Positions 35,446-45,454 are shown, numbered from the stretch's first letter. The stretch is 64,000 bases of DNA from an uncultured Ruminococcus sp. (GCF_947301925.1 NZ_CAMYUE010000001.1:310001-374000), one strand, 5' to 3'. Program-made: numbers and translations. Notes: generated by a model from the sequence alone, not told the origin.

Positions 35446-37953
35446 TTATTTTACGCCAAGATATTTATATCCCGCATCGGTAACTGCCTTTTTCACGGCA
35501 TTCTCATCGAAACTGCCCGATATACTAAGCTCCGCAGTTCCGTTTTCGTGACTTGGTGAAGCTTCATCAACAAACGGGAGTTCTTCAAGTGCTTTTTTCA
35601 CTCTTGCCTCACAGTGTCCGCACATCATACCTTTGACTTTTATAACCGCCGAACCTGTCTCAGCTTGCGACGGCGGAGGGCTGCTGCGCTTTTTATCGCG
35701 GCGGCTGTCGTATATCTTCAGCAGATTCAGTCTAAGGGCATTAGATACCACAAAGAAGCTGGAAAGGCTCATTGCCGCCGCACCGAACATGGGATTCATC
35801 TGCCAGCCGAAAAGCTTATAGTATACGCCTGCCGCAAGAGGTATACCGATTATGTTATATATGAACGCCCAGAACAGATTCTGTTTTATATTCCGCAGTG
35901 TGGCACGGCTCAGTCTCACAGCGGCAGGAACGTCTCTCAGGCTGCTTTTCATTAATACTATATCCGCAGCGTCTATAGCAACATCCGTGCCTGCCCCGAC
36001 TGCTATGCCCATATCAGCAGCAGTAAGCGCAGGGGCGTCGTTTATGCCGTCGCCCACCATAGCTACTCTGCCCTTTTTCCTCAGACTCCGTATAGCAGCC
36101 TCCTTGCCCTCGGGAAGAACTCCGGCTATGACCTCATCAACGCCTGCCTGCTGCCCCACAGCCTGTGCCGTTCTCTCATTATCTCCTGTAAGCATAACAA
36201 CATGGATGCCCATGTCGCGAAGCTCCTTTATGGCGGCAGGACTTTCCTCCTTTATTACATCGGCAACAGCGATAATGCCTGTCAGCGTACTGTCCTTTGC
36301 AAAGAACAAAGGAGTCTTCCCCTCTTCTGCCAGTTTATCGGCGGCAGCTCTCATATCATCGGGGATATCAGCTCTGCTACTGATAAAGCTATAGTTGCCC
36401 CCCGATAAAACACTGCTGCCATAGCTGCCTGTAAGGCCGTTTCCGGCAACAGCCCTGAAATCGGTCACCTCAAATGCTGATATGCCATTTTCACTGCCGT
36501 ATGCAACGATCGCCGCCGCAAGTGGATGTTCGCTTTTTACTTCAAGTGAATACGCCATTTCAAGGAGCTGACTGCGTTCAGTCCCGTCGGCTGTTATTAT
36601 ATCCGTGACCTGCGGCTGTCCTTTTGTTATTGTACCCGTTTTGTCAAGAGCGACAATATTCACCTTCCCCGTCTCCTCAAGAGATACGGCAGTTTTGAAA
36701 AGAAGCCCGTTTTTTGCTCCCACACCGCTGCCAACCATAATGGCAACGGGAGTTGCAAGTCCAAGCGCACAGGGACAGCTTATTACAAGAACCGATATAG
36801 CCCTTGCCAGTGAATACCCCAGCGGTCTGCCTGCAAGAAGCCATACAACAAACGTTATTATGGCCAAAGCTATGACTACAGGCACAAATACACCCGAAAC
36901 CCTGTCGGCGATCTTGGCAATAGGCGCTTTTGTAGCAGCTGCATCGCTGACCATTTTTATTATCTGAGAGAGCGTGGTATCCTCGCCCACTCTTGTTGCC
37001 TCGCATCTGAGAAATCCCGACTGATTGATCGTTGCAGCAGATACAGTATCTCCAACGGTCTTATCAACCGGTATGCTCTCGCCTGTTAGGGCAGATTCAT
37101 TCACTGCGCTTTCGCCCTCGGTTATGACGCCGTCCACAGGTATGCTCTCTCCCGGTCTTACAACGAATATATCTCCTTTTCTGACCTGTTCAACAGGAAC
37201 TCTGACCTCCTCGCTGTCGCGGATAACTACCGCTTCATCGGGCGAGAGCTTCATAAGCCCCTTTATAGCGTCGGTAGTCTTTCCTTTAGAACGTGCTTCA
37301 AGCATCTTTCCTATTGTTATGAGCGTCAGTATCATGGCAGCCGACTCAAAATAGAAGCTGTGCATATAAGCTGCCGCTGCTTCGGTGTTCCCCTTCATCT
37401 GCGAATCGGTCATAGCCAGCAGAGCAACAGTACTGTAGATGAAAGCCGCTCCCGAACCAAGAGCAACAAGAGTATCCATATTCGGTGAACGGTGTATGAC
37501 GCCCTTAAATCCGTTAATGAAGAACTTCTGATTGATTATCATAACTATAGCCGCGAGCAGAAGCTGTATTATGCCGATCATTACATGATTTTCAGCCATA
37601 AATGACGGAAGGGGCAGTCCCAGCATATTATGTCCCATTGAGATATACATGAGAACAAGGAGGAATCCAAGTGACGCAATTAGTCTGCGCTTCAGCAACG
37701 GAGTCTCGGTGTCCTTCAGGCTGTCATCAGCACCTTTTGAAGCAGAAGACGCCCCGCCCTTCACGGAAGCGCCGTAGCCTGCTTTGGTGACAGCTGCTAT
37801 GATATCGGAATCGGATGCGCTGCCTTCGACTCCCATTGAATTCGTAAGAAGGCTCACTGAGCATGATGTTACTCCGTCCAATGATGAAACAGCCTTCTCG
37901 ACCCTTGCGCTGCAGGCTGCACAGCTCATTCCCGTTACGTTGTACTGCTTCAT
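35446..37953 (-). CDS. copA: Copper-exporting P-type ATPase with N- and C-terminal HMA domains
   Basis: 835 residues, GGAGGTGT before the ATG. The N-terminal HMA domain has [15 protein letters not shown]. Eight predicted membrane helices carry the ion motif [14 protein letters not shown]. The phosphorylation site is [13 protein letters not shown] and the hinge is [14 protein letters not shown]. After the last helix, a proline-rich linker leads to a second HMA domain with [16 protein letters not shown]. CopA normally has its HMA domains only at the N-terminus, so the C-terminal one looks like a fused CopZ-type chaperone. It exports Cu(I) from the cytoplasm. No copper regulator gene is adjacent. 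Confidence 0.95.
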   Translation of the reverse strand: MKQYNVTGMSCAACSARVEKAVSSLDGVTSCSVSLLTNSMGVEGSASDSDIIAAVTKAGYGASVKGGASSASKGADDSLKDTETPLLKRRLIASLGFLLVLMYISMGHNMLGLPLPSFMAENHVMIGIIQLLLAAIVMIINQKFFINGFKGVIHRSPNMDTLVALGSGAAFIYSTVALLAMTDSQMKGNTEAAAAYMHSFYFESAAMILTLITIGKMLEARSKGKTTDAIKGLMKLSPDEAVVIRDSEEVRVPVEQVRKGDIFVVRPGESIPVDGVITEGESAVNESALTGESIPVDKTVGDTVSAATINQSGFLRCEATRVGEDTTLSQIIKMVSDAAATKAPIAKIADRVSGVFVPVVIALAIITFVVWLLAGRPLGYSLARAISVLVISCPCALGLATPVAIMVGSGVGAKNGLLFKTAVSLEETGKVNIVALDKTGTITKGQPQVTDIITADGTERSQLLEMAYSLEVKSEHPLAAAIVAYGSENGISAFEVTDFRAVAGNGLTGSYGSSVLSGGNYSFISSRADIPDDMRAAADKLAEEGKTPLFFAKDSTLTGIIAVADVIKEESPAAIKELRDMGIHVVMLTGDNERTAQAVGQQAGVDEVIAGVLPEGKEAAIRSLRKKGRVAMVGDGINDAPALTAADMGIAVGAGTDVAIDAADIVLMKSSLRDVPAAVRLSRATLRNIKQNLFWAFIYNIIGIPLAAGVYYKLFGWQMNPMFGAAAMSLSSFFVVSNALRLNLLKIYDSRRDKKRSSPPPSQAETGSAVIKVKGMMCGHCEARVKKALEELPFVDEASPSHENGTAELSISGSFDENAVKKAVTDAGYKYLGVK

Positions 37954-37981
37954 TCATACACCTCCGTCTTTTCTTAGGATA

Positions 37982-38010
37982 ATTATACCAGATACGGAAA
38001 AAGCTGTCAA
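37982..38010 (-). promoter_or_regulatory. Consensus promoter of copA
   Basis: TTGACA and TATAAT are separated by 17 bp on the minus strand, 29 bp upstream of the copA start codon. I see no clear CopY- or CsoR-type operator. Confidence 0.8.
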
Positions 38011-38027
38011 TTAGCCTTGGTTAACAC

Positions 38028-38055
38028 AAAAAGCGGACGAAGGGGTCCGCTTTTT
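38028..38055 (-). terminator. Terminator after the ArsC/Spx-like gene
   Basis: GCGGAC and GTCCGC form a stem continued by A/T pairs, ending in a T run on the minus strand directly after the stop codon. Confidence 0.85.
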
Positions 38056-38406
38056 TCATCTGATATTCTCCTCGTAATCCTTTTCTCTGAATCCTACGAG
38101 CACCTTACTGTCGGTTATGAGCAGAGGCCGCTTCACAAGCATACCGTCGGAAGCAAGCAGTCTGAGCTGCTCCTCCTCTGACATTTCGGGAAGTTTATTC
38201 TTGAGATCCATTGATCTGTAGATAAGTCCGCTTGTATTGAAGAAACGCCTCAGAGGAAGACCGCTGAGCTTATGCCATTCCCTGAGCTCATCAAGTGAAG
38301 GATTATACTCCTTGATATCCCTGAGCTCATAGGACATTCCTTTGTCGTCAAGCCACTTTTTTGCCTTCTGGCAGGTTGTACATTTAGGATAGCATATAAA
38401 TTTCAT
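38056..38406 (-). CDS. ArsC/Spx family thioredoxin-fold protein
   Basis: 116 residues. The N-terminal CxxC active site is in CYPKCTTCQKAKKWL. The core is ArsC-like: DIKEYNPSLDELREWHKLSG, FFNTSGLIYRSMDLK and MLVKRPLLITDSKVLVGF. The family covers arsenate reductase-like proteins and the redox regulator Spx. The RPLL/VGF segment fits both; the C-terminal helix (REKDYEENI) is closer to the YffB/arsenate reductase-like group. No ars operon is adjacent. GGAGGT precedes the ATG. Confidence 0.88.
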   Translation of the reverse strand: MKFICYPKCTTCQKAKKWLDDKGMSYELRDIKEYNPSLDELREWHKLSGLPLRRFFNTSGLIYRSMDLKNKLPEMSEEEQLRLLASDGMLVKRPLLITDSKVLVGFREKDYEENIR

Positions 38407-38500
38407 ATTATACCTCCGTTTTTTTCAAAAAAATGTTACATTTCAGCCTTCTGTGTCGTTTATATATATGGTGAGCAAATACAGTTTGCATTACTCTGAA

Positions 38501-38529
38501 ATTATATCATATTTCCGATACAAAATCAA
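38501..38529 (-). promoter_or_regulatory. Promoter of the ArsC/Spx-like gene
   Basis: TTGATT and TATAAT with a 17-bp spacer on the minus strand, leaving a leader of about 90 nt. Confidence 0.6.
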
Positions 38530-38543
38530 CCCGCTGCCGATAA

Positions 38544-38573
38544 CAAAAAACAGCCGGCAGTACGCCGACTGTA
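38544..38573 (-). terminator. Terminator after the wall hydrolase gene
   Basis: ACAG-T-CGGC and GCCG-G-CTGT pair with one wobble, followed by six T on the minus strand, a few bases after the stop codon. Confidence 0.75.
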
Positions 38574-38578
38574 ATTTC

Positions 38579-39565
38579 TTATTTGTAGAAGTGGTTGCTG
38601 TATCCGTCACCCCAGAAACCAACGTAACCCTGAGTAAAGGATTCGGGTTCTGTAAAGTAAAGTGTTACTGCGTCCTTGACGCTCTGAGTGACTGTCTGTG
38701 AATATGTGCCCAAATTTACATATCCATATGCTCCCGAGAACTGATACGGCTGAGTAAGAACGCCGTAAATCGTGTTCGGGAATCTTGGTGAATTAACTCT
38801 ATTCATGATCACCTCTACGACATACGCCTTGTCAGTAGTGCTTATCCAATTGCAGCCTGCTTCGTGTGCGACTGCGTTACAGAGCATGATATACTCCTCA
38901 TCGGTAATAGGCAGTGACTCATTCTCGGAAACTACTTCAACATCTGTTACTACAGGCTCTTCCACTACTTCGACGTATGCGGTGGTCGTTTCGGGAGCAG
39001 CTTCTGTAGTCTCAACTGCTGTTGTAGTTGTCACGATCGTGGTGGTCGTTGTTGTCGTAGCGATAGTTGTCGTCGTTGTTGCAGCAGGCTGTGTAGCCGT
39101 GCTTGCAGCCTTTGCAGGCGCTGAAGATGTTACCTTAGCGACGATCTTTGCCGCTGTGGTGGCCTGTGTTGAAGGCTGTGTAAGTGCAGCCGGCGCGTGA
39201 GCCGGTGCAGGCACCGATCTTGAAATCTGTGAAGCTGCTGTAGCGGCCTCTGTACTGTACACGGAAGTTGTGCCTTCCTGCTTGTACACTGAGAATGTGC
39301 TGGCAGCCGTTGTATTTTCGGCTGTATAAGATTTCTTGGTGGTTGTTCTGTTATATGTAGTAGACTTCTCGTTATCAGCAGCAAATGTAGTATTAGCGGC
39401 TGTTGAAGCGGCAAAACTGGGGACGACAGGGTCGTCTGCGTTTTCCTCAGTAACGAGATCAGCTGTGCTTACGGTTGAAGAAGTAAGATATGCAACTCCG
39501 AAACCTCCGCCCAGAACTGAAGCAACTACTCCGCAAGCTAACGCTGCGGCTCTGAGATTACCCAT
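38579..39565 (-). CDS. Exported SleB-like cell wall hydrolase with Thr-rich linker
   Basis: Start ATG 39565 behind GGAAAGGA (328 residues). An N-terminal hydrophobic segment (~5-28) acts as signal or anchor. Residues ~35-225 are a low-complexity Thr/Ala/Ser linker, including long Thr runs, typical of wall-spanning spacers. The C-terminal ~110 residues form a Hydrolase_2 (SleB) domain: MLCNAVAHEAGCNW with the expected catalytic glutamate, YVVEVIMNRVNSPRFP and YGVLTQPYQFSGAYG. SleB relatives are lytic transglycosylases in spore germination or wall turnover. Its own promoter lies upstream. Confidence 0.9.
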   Translation of the reverse strand: MGNLRAAALACGVVASVLGGGFGVAYLTSSTVSTADLVTEENADDPVVPSFAASTAANTTFAADNEKSTTYNRTTTKKSYTAENTTAASTFSVYKQEGTTSVYSTEAATAASQISRSVPAPAHAPAALTQPSTQATTAAKIVAKVTSSAPAKAASTATQPAATTTTTIATTTTTTTIVTTTTAVETTEAAPETTTAYVEVVEEPVVTDVEVVSENESLPITDEEYIMLCNAVAHEAGCNWISTTDKAYVVEVIMNRVNSPRFPNTIYGVLTQPYQFSGAYGYVNLGTYSQTVTQSVKDAVTLYFTEPESFTQGYVGFWGDGYSNHFYK

Positions 39566-39613
39566 CAACTCATCCTTTCCTGAAAAAGTATTTCTTTTTT
39601 TCGGGCTGATGAT

Positions 39614-39642
39614 ATGATAACACATATCCTACGAAATATCAA
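39614..39642 (-). promoter_or_regulatory. Promoter of the SleB-like gene
   Basis: TTGATA and TATCAT are 17 bp apart on the minus strand, about 48 bp upstream of the start codon. Confidence 0.65.
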
Positions 39643-39944
39643 TACTTTCAGGATTTTTTCCATTTTGTGGCTTGTTTTTTCCACATAAATCGCGACGCCG
39701 AAGTAAATCTGCACAGTTTAGATGGCTTTTTTATGTCTTAAATATGAACGCGCAGTTAACGCGGTATCTTTTTTAACATCAATTTATTACAAAATAGTAA
39801 CATCGGGCAGCACCCACACAAGGGTTCCGCCGATACAAAATGCCTATTTATCGTTAATATCTCATTTCCCGACAAAGGGATTCAAGTGCAAAAAAAGTAA
39901 CTGAATAATTACATAGGCATATTGCAAAAATATACAGATAGCTA
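39643..39944. other. Gene-free 300-bp stretch with an imperfect hairpin
   Basis: No supported gene. The 60-aa ORF at 39722-39904 lacks a ribosome binding site. An interrupted inverted repeat lies at about 39803-39834 (ATCGG...CCGAT flanking CACCC/GGGT) and another at 39749-39763 (CGCG...CGCG). It does not match a riboswitch class I can name, and it lies upstream of both divergent promoters rather than in either leader. Confidence 0.4.
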
Positions 39945-39973
39945 TTGCAATAATCAGCCGTTAATGTTATAAT
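39945..39973 (+). promoter_or_regulatory. Promoter of the MoxR operon
   Basis: TTGCAA and TATAAT with a 17-bp spacer, 35 bp before the moxR start codon. Confidence 0.75.
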
Positions 39974-40008
39974 ATAATAGTATAAACAAAATTTACAGGA
40001 GTAGCAAT

Positions 40009-40962
40009 ATGAACAAGACGTATTATACAAATCAAATCAATTCAGTCATTGCCGAGGTTAAAAAAGCCGTCATAGGCAAGGACGCGATCATCATCAAGGC
40101 TCTTCTCGCTATGCTGTGCAAGGGCCACATCCTCATCGAGGATATCCCCGGCGTGGGCAAGACCACTCTTGCTCTTGCATTTTCAAAAGCTCTTTCTCTT
40201 GAGCATAACCGTATGCAGTTCACGCCCGATGTCCTCCCCTCAGACGTAACCGGTTTTTCTGTTTACAACAAGAGCAACGGAAAGTTCGAGTTCCGTCCAG
40301 GTGTTGCATTCTGCAATCTCTTCCTCGCCGACGAGATAAACCGTACCTCCAGCAAGACTCAGTCTGCTCTTCTGGAGCTCATGGAGGAAAAGAGCATTAC
40401 TGTTGACGGCAACACATACAAGCTCCCCGAGCCTTACACCGTTATAGCTACCCAGAACCCCATCGGATCCGCAGGTACTCATAACCTTCCCGATTCTCAG
40501 CTGGACCGTTTTATGATAAAGCTCAGCATGGGCTATCCTGATTTCGACGGCGAGGTAACTATCCTGAAGGCTAAGCACAACGATAACCCCCTCGAAAGCG
40601 TACAGCCTGTCGCGGACGCTTCGTTCATTACAGAGCTTCAGGAGTATATTTCCGGCATTTATGTTGACGACAGGATTTATGAGTACATAGTTTCTCTTTC
40701 GGCTGCTACAAGAAAGCACCCCATGCTCAAGCTCGGCGTCAGCCCCAGAGGCACTCTGGCGCTCATGCAGCTCTCAAAGGGTATTGCGGTAGCTATGGGA
40801 AGAGACTATGTTATCCCCGAGGATATCTCTTATATATGCAACGATGTATTCGAGCACAGGATCATGCTCAACTCAAAGGCAAAGCTTTCCGATACAAGCG
40901 CATCGGATATCATAACCGAGATACTGAAGACCGTTCCCGTCCCCGGTATCGGTGAAAAATAA
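40009..40962 (+). CDS. MoxR family AAA+ ATPase
   Basis: 317 residues, ACAGGAG before the ATG. Walker A is GVGKTTLALAFSKAL, Walker B NLFLADEINRTSSKTQSALL, sensor 1 VIATQNPIGSAGTHNLPDSQ, and the lid domain follows. MoxR ATPases act as chaperones that activate partner complexes, usually through VWA or DUF58 proteins. It is the first gene of a MoxR-DUF58-transglutaminase operon, the classic arrangement. The partner complex is unknown. Confidence 0.93.
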   Translation: MNKTYYTNQINSVIAEVKKAVIGKDAIIIKALLAMLCKGHILIEDIPGVGKTTLALAFSKALSLEHNRMQFTPDVLPSDVTGFSVYNKSNGKFEFRPGVAFCNLFLADEINRTSSKTQSALLELMEEKSITVDGNTYKLPEPYTVIATQNPIGSAGTHNLPDSQLDRFMIKLSMGYPDFDGEVTILKAKHNDNPLESVQPVADASFITELQEYISGIYVDDRIYEYIVSLSAATRKHPMLKLGVSPRGTLALMQLSKGIAVAMGRDYVIPEDISYICNDVFEHRIMLNSKAKLSDTSASDIITEILKTVPVPGIGEK

Positions 40963-40971
40963 GGCTGTATC

Positions 40972-42165
40972 ATGATTCTGACAAAAATTCTGTTTATTAT
41001 ACTTATAATAGTATGTCTGTGCTTCTATGTTCTTTATGTCTGGGATTTTTCACTCATACTGCTCATAATCATAGCGGCACTGCCTGTTATAATGTTCATA
41101 ATAACCTATATCGCCAAACGTAATATTACTGTGGAGTTCGCCGTCAAGGACAAGAACGTGCCCAAGAACAAGGACTTCCCTGTTCAGCTGGTGGTCACCA
41201 ATGACAGCATTTTCCCCATCGGCAAGGCAGAGGCTCACATAGAATATTATAATGTATTCAGCAACCAGGTCTCGGCTTTCGATCTTTATCTGCCCATACA
41301 GGCAAATAATTCCCAGAGGATCACATTCCAGCTCAGTTCTAAGTTCTGCGGTATAATCAAGATACGCTCCGCTTATCTCAATCTCTACGATCCCCTGAGG
41401 ATATTCCGCTTCAGGACAGCAAAAAACATCCGCACAGACGTTGCGGTAATGCCCGAAGGTCACGAGATAAGCGGTATAGTACATTATACCGACAGAGTAA
41501 ACGAGGAAAGCGACGTTTTCTCGGAGTATAAGCCGGGTGACGATCCGTCCGAGGTCTTCGACCTGAGAGAATACAATCAGGGTGACAAGCTCAACCGTAT
41601 ACACTGGAAGCTGAGTTCCAAAAAGGACGATTTCATCGTCAAGGACTACAGTCTTCCCATAGATGTGCCCTGTTCGATCTTCCTCGACCTGAAATGCTAC
41701 AAGGACGGCGAAATGACTCTCCCGATCTTTGATACTCTTATAGAGACCGTGCTCTCTCTTTCGCAGTTCCTGCTGGAAAATGAACGAGGTCATTCAGTTG
41801 TTTTCTTTAATGCTTCCGTCAGCAGATTCGTGGAGCATACCATCACCGACAATTCGGACCTCATCGCTGTTATCCATGAGATAATCACCTCCTTCAAGGA
41901 CGATCTTTTCTGTCAGTCCCCCGAGATGTATTTCATGGAAAAAACATCGCTTTCATTTGCTTCCTTTACTCTGATCACTTCTTCAAGCGATCAGAAGATA
42001 CTTGATCATATCGACGAAAACATTGAAGCGGACTTCAAAAACGCTATTCTTGTCACAAACTCGGCAGATACAATTACAGAAGGGATGGGAGGCTTTCAGT
42101 CTCTTAACATCATCCCTGTTGCTGTTGGCAAGATATCTGCCTCGATAAAGGACATAGATATATAA
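40972..42165 (+). CDS. DUF58 domain membrane protein
   Basis: 397 residues. Two N-terminal transmembrane helices (~3-20 and 24-43) are followed by a beta-rich segment and the DUF58 signature YNQGDKLNRIHWKLSSKKDD. The C-terminal ~150 residues are a divergent VWA-like fold (PCSIFLDLKCYKDGE). It is 9 bp after the MoxR gene and its stop overlaps the next start by one base (TAATG), so the three proteins are co-translated. Confidence 0.9.
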   Translation: MILTKILFIILIIVCLCFYVLYVWDFSLILLIIIAALPVIMFIITYIAKRNITVEFAVKDKNVPKNKDFPVQLVVTNDSIFPIGKAEAHIEYYNVFSNQVSAFDLYLPIQANNSQRITFQLSSKFCGIIKIRSAYLNLYDPLRIFRFRTAKNIRTDVAVMPEGHEISGIVHYTDRVNEESDVFSEYKPGDDPSEVFDLREYNQGDKLNRIHWKLSSKKDDFIVKDYSLPIDVPCSIFLDLKCYKDGEMTLPIFDTLIETVLSLSQFLLENERGHSVVFFNASVSRFVEHTITDNSDLIAVIHEIITSFKDDLFCQSPEMYFMEKTSLSFASFTLITSSSDQKILDHIDENIEADFKNAILVTNSADTITEGMGGFQSLNIIPVAVGKISASIKDIDI

Positions 42166-44858
42166 TGAAAAGAAAGAACATACAAAACAAAAACGGTATT
42201 ACTATCAGTGACAGCATTGTAATGTCTGTCAAGAAGAAGCACGACAATTACCGCAAGCCTTTTTCGGCCGCTATTGCGCTGATAGGCTATATATCCATTA
42301 TCATGGCATTCCTCGGAATGTTCTCATTCAATTATGATAAGGACACTCTGGTTTTTGTTGTACTCGGCTTCGGAGCGATATACCTTACCATGGCTCTGGT
42401 GTCAGGAAAAGCGCTATGGGGCTACGCAGCCTCTGTGGTGCTGTTTGTACTGTCCGCCTACAGAAAATCCGAAAAGATTGCCATGGGCTTCAAATTCATA
42501 TACAATATTATATATAAAGACGCTTATCATTCAAATATAGATTACTACAAGGGGCTGAAATCGACTCTTGAAGTCTCATCGGTAAACACGCTGTTCTTCT
42601 TCTATATATGGCTGCTTGCCATAGTGATATTCTTCTTCACTATCTGCCGGCCCAATCCCGTGCTGCCGCTCATGGTGACCTTCCCCGTCCTCGAGATAGG
42701 AATGTACAACGGTATAAGCGTTCCTGTTTTCTGGGGCGTGCTGTGTATCGCCTTCTGGCTGGCACTTCTTGCCATGTCCACCATCGATGTGGGCGAATAC
42801 TCCGGCGGACAAAGCGGATTTGTGCGAAAAAACGACCTGTTTTTCCCGAAACGGCATATGAAGCTGAAGGTCACGGAAAAATGCGGTATGCTCATCATAG
42901 CCTCTGTTGTGGCTATTGCTGCCGTATCGACCTGCTTCCTGAAGATCACCAACTATAAGAGAAGCGAAAAGCTCGATCAGAAGCGCAAGGATATCACAGA
43001 GGCGCTCAATGATTTCTCCTTTGAGAATCTTGCGGAAAGCCTTTCAAATCTCACCAATGCCATCGGTCTGGATTTTGAGTACGAAAACCACAAGCTGGGC
43101 ACAAACGACCATGTAAGATACAAGAACGTTACAGATGTTACCGTTACACTTGAAAATCCCGTACAAGGAGCCATCTACCTGAAGGATTACTCAGGCTCCA
43201 TATACAAGAAGAATGAATGGTTCGAGCTGCCTGCGTCAGCCTATAAAAACAAGGTATTCGACGATTTCAAGGACTATGAGATATATCCTCAGGACTTTCC
43301 GGCGACCTTCATCAAAATGCTTGGCAACAGCTCAATGGAAACCACTATATGGATAAAGCCGAGCTCCAAGAAAAGCAAGCATCTTTACGCCCCATACGGC
43401 ACCGTAAATGTGGGCGACATGAACTATAACAAGGATCTGACGGTCTCAGGCAAAAACCCTAAAAAGGGTGAGTGCTCCTACAAATTCATCAACACCGACA
43501 CCGATGCCATTGCCTCTGCGCTGCTCTCAGTATCCCAGAGCACAAACGGACAGTCTTCACGCGCTGTATACTCTGCGTCTGATATCAGGGACAGGTTTTA
43601 TCGTGAAAAGATACTGAAATACTGCACCGACAATGACCTTATAACATATGAGGATTATTTCCCCGTAGATTACGGTATCCCCGCTTCTCCTGATTATATG
43701 GCATACAACGGCGACGCCCTGCTGTCGGAGCTGCTTCAGAACAGCTACAGAGACTTTGTATATCAGAACTATCTCGAAGTCCCAGATACCGACGCAATGG
43801 CCGAGGTCAAAGACGCCTATTCGGATATACTTTCCTATAACGACGGCTCACTCGAAGGCGAGCTGGCTACTCTTTATGCAATACGCGACCGTATGTCCGT
43901 GGAGTGCACCTATTCGCTCTATCCGAGAAAGACTCCTTCAAACCGTGATTTTGTGAATTATTTCCTGCTTGAGAACAAGAAGGGCTACTGTACCCATTAC
44001 GCCACATCAGGTGTAATGCTTGCAAGAATGGCTGGTATCCCCGCTCGTTACGCAACAGGCTATGTCATAGTTGAAAAGGATCAGCTTAACGGTGAGCAGC
44101 GTTCAGACGGTTCCATAAAGATCGAGGTCAAGGACAACAGGAGCCACGCATGGGCAGAGATATATCTGGACAGCATAGGCTGGATCCCCTTTGAGTTCAC
44201 AGCAGGCTATTCTGCTCAGGAAGTAAATACCCAGCCCTCCACGTCAGCTGAGTCAACTACCACTATTGTATCCGAAACAACGACCACTGAGGCTGCCATA
44301 ACCACAACATCCGGCACAAGAGTTCAGTCTGCCACATCAACTGCCCCGGCATCTACATCTCAAAAGACAACTACCGTAAACAGGAGCGGTCCCGGCAAAG
44401 GAAAGGGTACAGGCATACATATCCCCAGGTTCCTGAAAAATCTTCTGATAACACTGTTTATTTTTGCGCTTATCATATGCCTCATTATTCTCAGAAGATA
44501 TCTTATACTAAAAACAAGAAACATGAGGTTTACTACCGGCAAGGCCGAAACAAAGGTAAGAAGTATGTACGCTTACGCAGAAAAGCTGCTGAAAGTACTG
44601 GAAATGCGAAGCGAGAACGGCAACTTCAAGGTATTTGCAAAAGACGTTGAAAAATCCTACGGAGGCGTTTACTTTGAAGAAGGCGGATTTGAAAAGCTGA
44701 CAGATGTTGCTCTCAGAGCAAGCTTCAGTCAGGAAACACCCACTGCCGAAGAGATAGAAGAGTGCAAAAAGACAGTCGAGTCGATCTCACAGACCATATA
44801 TGATAAGTCAAACTTCTTTGACAGACTGATGTTCACATATATCAATGTACTGAGATAG
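42165..44858 (+). CDS. Transglutaminase-like membrane protein
   Basis: 897 residues. The N-terminal region has about six transmembrane helices, then an extracytoplasmic part with a transglutaminase core. The catalytic Cys is in KKGYCTHYATSGVML, His in NRSHAWAEIYL and the acidic residue in GWIPFEFTAGY. A Thr/Ser-rich linker (residues ~690-745) leads to another transmembrane helix and a C-terminal DUF4129-like cytoplasmic tail. Such TgpA-type proteins accompany MoxR-DUF58 pairs. Whether it is a protease, transamidase or wall-modifying enzyme is not known. Confidence 0.92.
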   Translation: MKRKNIQNKNGITISDSIVMSVKKKHDNYRKPFSAAIALIGYISIIMAFLGMFSFNYDKDTLVFVVLGFGAIYLTMALVSGKALWGYAASVVLFVLSAYRKSEKIAMGFKFIYNIIYKDAYHSNIDYYKGLKSTLEVSSVNTLFFFYIWLLAIVIFFFTICRPNPVLPLMVTFPVLEIGMYNGISVPVFWGVLCIAFWLALLAMSTIDVGEYSGGQSGFVRKNDLFFPKRHMKLKVTEKCGMLIIASVVAIAAVSTCFLKITNYKRSEKLDQKRKDITEALNDFSFENLAESLSNLTNAIGLDFEYENHKLGTNDHVRYKNVTDVTVTLENPVQGAIYLKDYSGSIYKKNEWFELPASAYKNKVFDDFKDYEIYPQDFPATFIKMLGNSSMETTIWIKPSSKKSKHLYAPYGTVNVGDMNYNKDLTVSGKNPKKGECSYKFINTDTDAIASALLSVSQSTNGQSSRAVYSASDIRDRFYREKILKYCTDNDLITYEDYFPVDYGIPASPDYMAYNGDALLSELLQNSYRDFVYQNYLEVPDTDAMAEVKDAYSDILSYNDGSLEGELATLYAIRDRMSVECTYSLYPRKTPSNRDFVNYFLLENKKGYCTHYATSGVMLARMAGIPARYATGYVIVEKDQLNGEQRSDGSIKIEVKDNRSHAWAEIYLDSIGWIPFEFTAGYSAQEVNTQPSTSAESTTTIVSETTTTEAAITTTSGTRVQSATSTAPASTSQKTTTVNRSGPGKGKGTGIHIPRFLKNLLITLFIFALIICLIILRRYLILKTRNMRFTTGKAETKVRSMYAYAEKLLKVLEMRSENGNFKVFAKDVEKSYGGVYFEEGGFEKLTDVALRASFSQETPTAEEIEECKKTVESISQTIYDKSNFFDRLMFTYINVLR

Positions 44859-44868
44859 GAGTGAGTCA

Positions 44869-45450
44869 ATGAAAATCGATAATTCAGGTTATCTGTTCAA
44901 AGCAATACTGTTTACAGTCTGCGGTATACTCCTCGCATTCTTTCCCGGAGTCCTTGCATGGGCCTTCTACATCGTAGGCGGTATCATAATTATCGGAAGT
45001 CTTCTGACCGGTCTTGGCGGAGGCGAAGGCTCATCTCTCTTTTCCATAGGACTGGTGGGCGCAGGCATAGGTCTTTTCATTATGTATCTGCCGAAGCTTA
45101 TAAGCTCACACATTTCGCTGATTGCAGGTCTTGTGCTGGTAATATTCGCCATAATCCAGATCGTAAAGTCAAGAAAAAAGGATTTCACCAACGGTATGAA
45201 AAACGTACAGCTGGTATTCGGTATACTTCTCCTTGTTGCAGGACTGTTCTTCATGTTCAATCCATTTGATACTGGCAAGCTTGTACGAATACTCACAGGT
45301 GTTATCATGCTTCTGTACGCTGCTTTCAATTACTATGTGGTCTATGTTATCGGACAGAGAAACGAAGGCCATTCAGGAAGCGGCTCCCCTGACGTGATCG
45401 ACACATCGGGAGTCGAAAAGAACGAAAACGATACAAAACGATTAGAATAA
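44869..45450 (+). CDS. DUF308/HdeD-like membrane protein
   Basis: 193 residues with about six transmembrane helices arranged in pairs: residues ~10-55, 60-95 and 110-160 (FPGVLAWAFYIVGGIIIIG is typical). The C-terminal ~25 residues are polar and acidic. It resembles the DUF308 (HdeD) family of small membrane proteins. It starts 10 bp after the transglutaminase gene, so it is the last gene of the MoxR operon, followed by a strong terminator. The function is unknown. Confidence 0.85.
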   Translation: MKIDNSGYLFKAILFTVCGILLAFFPGVLAWAFYIVGGIIIIGSLLTGLGGGEGSSLFSIGLVGAGIGLFIMYLPKLISSHISLIAGLVLVIFAIIQIVKSRKKDFTNGMKNVQLVFGILLLVAGLFFMFNPFDTGKLVRILTGVIMLLYAAFNYYVVYVIGQRNEGHSGSGSPDVIDTSGVEKNENDTKRLE

Positions 45451-45454
45451 CGAA

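Noticed and set aside
38990-39420. Repetitive GTTGT/GTCGT-rich sequence that could suggest a repeat array
   Set aside because: It is the coding sequence of the Thr-rich linker of the SleB-like hydrolase; there are no regular spacers, so it is not a CRISPR or satellite array.
39722-39904. 60-aa plus-strand ORF in the gap before the MoxR operon
   Set aside because: No ribosome binding site or promoter at a suitable distance, and it runs across an inverted repeat.
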